Shown here: positions 15,797 through 16,300 of the stretch, piece by piece
Position numbering within the stretch: the first letter of the stretch is position 1
How the letters are laid out: each line of letters begins with the position of its first letter
Assembly (NCBI GenBank): GCA_028716025.1
Contig: JAQUQP010000025.1
Coordinates: 1 to 16,300, forward strand
Direction of reading: 5' to 3'
Source: a bacterium
GTDB taxonomy: Bacteria > UBA6262
DNA length: 16,300 nt
Made by a program: the position numbers and the translations under genes
The notes under the pieces: model-generated
What the model saw: only the letters and a program-made list of their open reading frames with translations
Databases searched by the model: none
What the model was told of the DNA's origin: nothing

Positions 15797-16300
15797 CTAA
15801 TCAGTAAGATCTTTCAAGATAAACTTTATAGTCGTCTGCCATTGGCCTTTTGGTTTCAAAGCCACCTGCCAGAACGGCATGATCACCGATCCCTGGTAAC
15901 TGCGCTCGAATCCAGACTCTGATTGGGATACGGTTTCTAACGGGAATCTCCAGACAAATGCAGGCTCCAAAAACTGCCAGTACGCGTCTATACGGGAAAA
16001 ATAATCTTTGATACCGATCCCCTGGAAAGCTTTACTTTCTTCTATACTATCCATATATTTATTATCTATTTTATCTTTGGCATTCAAGCTGTAATAAAAA
16101 CACCCCTCATCATGACCAGTGGTCCCGGCAAAACAATACTCGCTGCCAAAACGCAATTCCAACTTACTATTTTCCAGGTTAGAAAGTGTGTATTCAATGG
16201 TAATGAGTGGTTGGTTCTTTAAAATAATTATCTTTTTTTCTATTTTTATCGCAGCAAAAAGTTTTCCAAACCAAACATGGCCTTCCCGGATCAACCGTAT
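15797..16300 (-). CDS. GH57-type glycoside hydrolase, C-terminal end (partial)
   Basis: An open frame enters from the window edge and ends at a stop at 15797-15799; 167 residues are visible and no start lies inside. The segment VWRFPLETVSQSESGFERSYQGSVIMPFWQVAL matches, from memory, the C-terminal beta domain (DUF1926) of GH57 alpha-amylase / 4-alpha-glucanotransferase proteins. LITIEYTLSNLENSKLELRFGSEYCFAGTTGHDEG fits the same domain. The catalytic barrel would be upstream, outside the window. The enzyme would act on alpha-glucans or maltooligosaccharides. It directly precedes the PTS genes with a 15-base gap, so it is probably in the same operon, linking glucan breakdown or remodelling to phosphosugar metabolism. 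The GH57 call rests on this accessory domain only. Confidence 0.75.
   Translation of the reverse strand: MRLIREGHVWFGKLFAAIKIEKKIIILKNQPLITIEYTLSNLENSKLELRFGSEYCFAGTTGHDEGCFYYSLNAKDKIDNKYMDSIEESKAFQGIGIKDYFSRIDAYWQFLEPAFVWRFPLETVSQSESGFERSYQGSVIMPFWQVALKPKGQWQTTIKFILKDLTD

Overview
The window is a dense stretch of bacterial chromosome in which every recognisable gene reads on the minus strand, so transcription runs from position 16300 towards position 1. Gaps are mostly under 20 bases. The longest is about 150 bases, so no stretch over 300 bases lacks a gene. I see no tRNA, rRNA, transposase, integrase, phage gene or CRISPR array. Starts are ATG, GTG or TTG, usually with a GGAG/GAGG Shine-Dalgarno (SD) site. 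The organism looks like an AT-leaning deep-branching bacterium. Three things make me lean towards a candidate phylum such as Omnitrophota or a relative: a GH57 enzyme, a mannose-family PTS with its own HPr and EI, and an HrcA/CIRCE heat-shock operon. The three together do not prove that placement, and it is a low-confidence inference. DnaK lacks the insert typical of Proteobacteria.

Region 1 (16300 to 11244) is a sugar-uptake and phosphosugar operon. It holds the C-terminal end of a GH57-type glycoside hydrolase, PTS EIIC and EIID of the mannose family, HPr, Enzyme I, and a bifunctional phosphoglucose/phosphomannose isomerase. Neighbours overlap by one base (TAATG) or sit 15-18 bases apart. 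No EIIA or EIIB is visible, so they lie beyond the window or elsewhere.

Region 2 (11167 to 6069) carries lepA (EF-4), lepB (signal peptidase I), nfeD, an SPFH/stomatin-like membrane protein and hemW. It ends in a terminator-like hairpin. The nfeD-SPFH gap holds a long imperfect palindrome, and the leader of lepA holds a direct repeat.

Region 3 (5981 to 5575) is a single-gene unit with its own promoter. It encodes an unrecognised 113-residue secreted protein with three exactly spaced copies of a PWWDK motif. This is the least explained gene in the window.

Region 4 (5557 to 1) is the heat-shock operon hrcA-grpE-dnaK-dnaJ, driven by a consensus promoter that overlaps a perfect CIRCE operator, followed by rpsU and a NIF3-family gene truncated by the window edge. 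The order lepA...hemW...hrcA-grpE-dnaK-dnaJ...rpsU matches the ancestral order known from Bacillus subtilis. Here lepB-nfeD-SPFH and the WWDK gene have been inserted into it. Overall this is mostly conserved housekeeping sequence. The interest lies in the WWDK protein, the small regulatory palindromes and repeats, and details of the PTS and DnaK.
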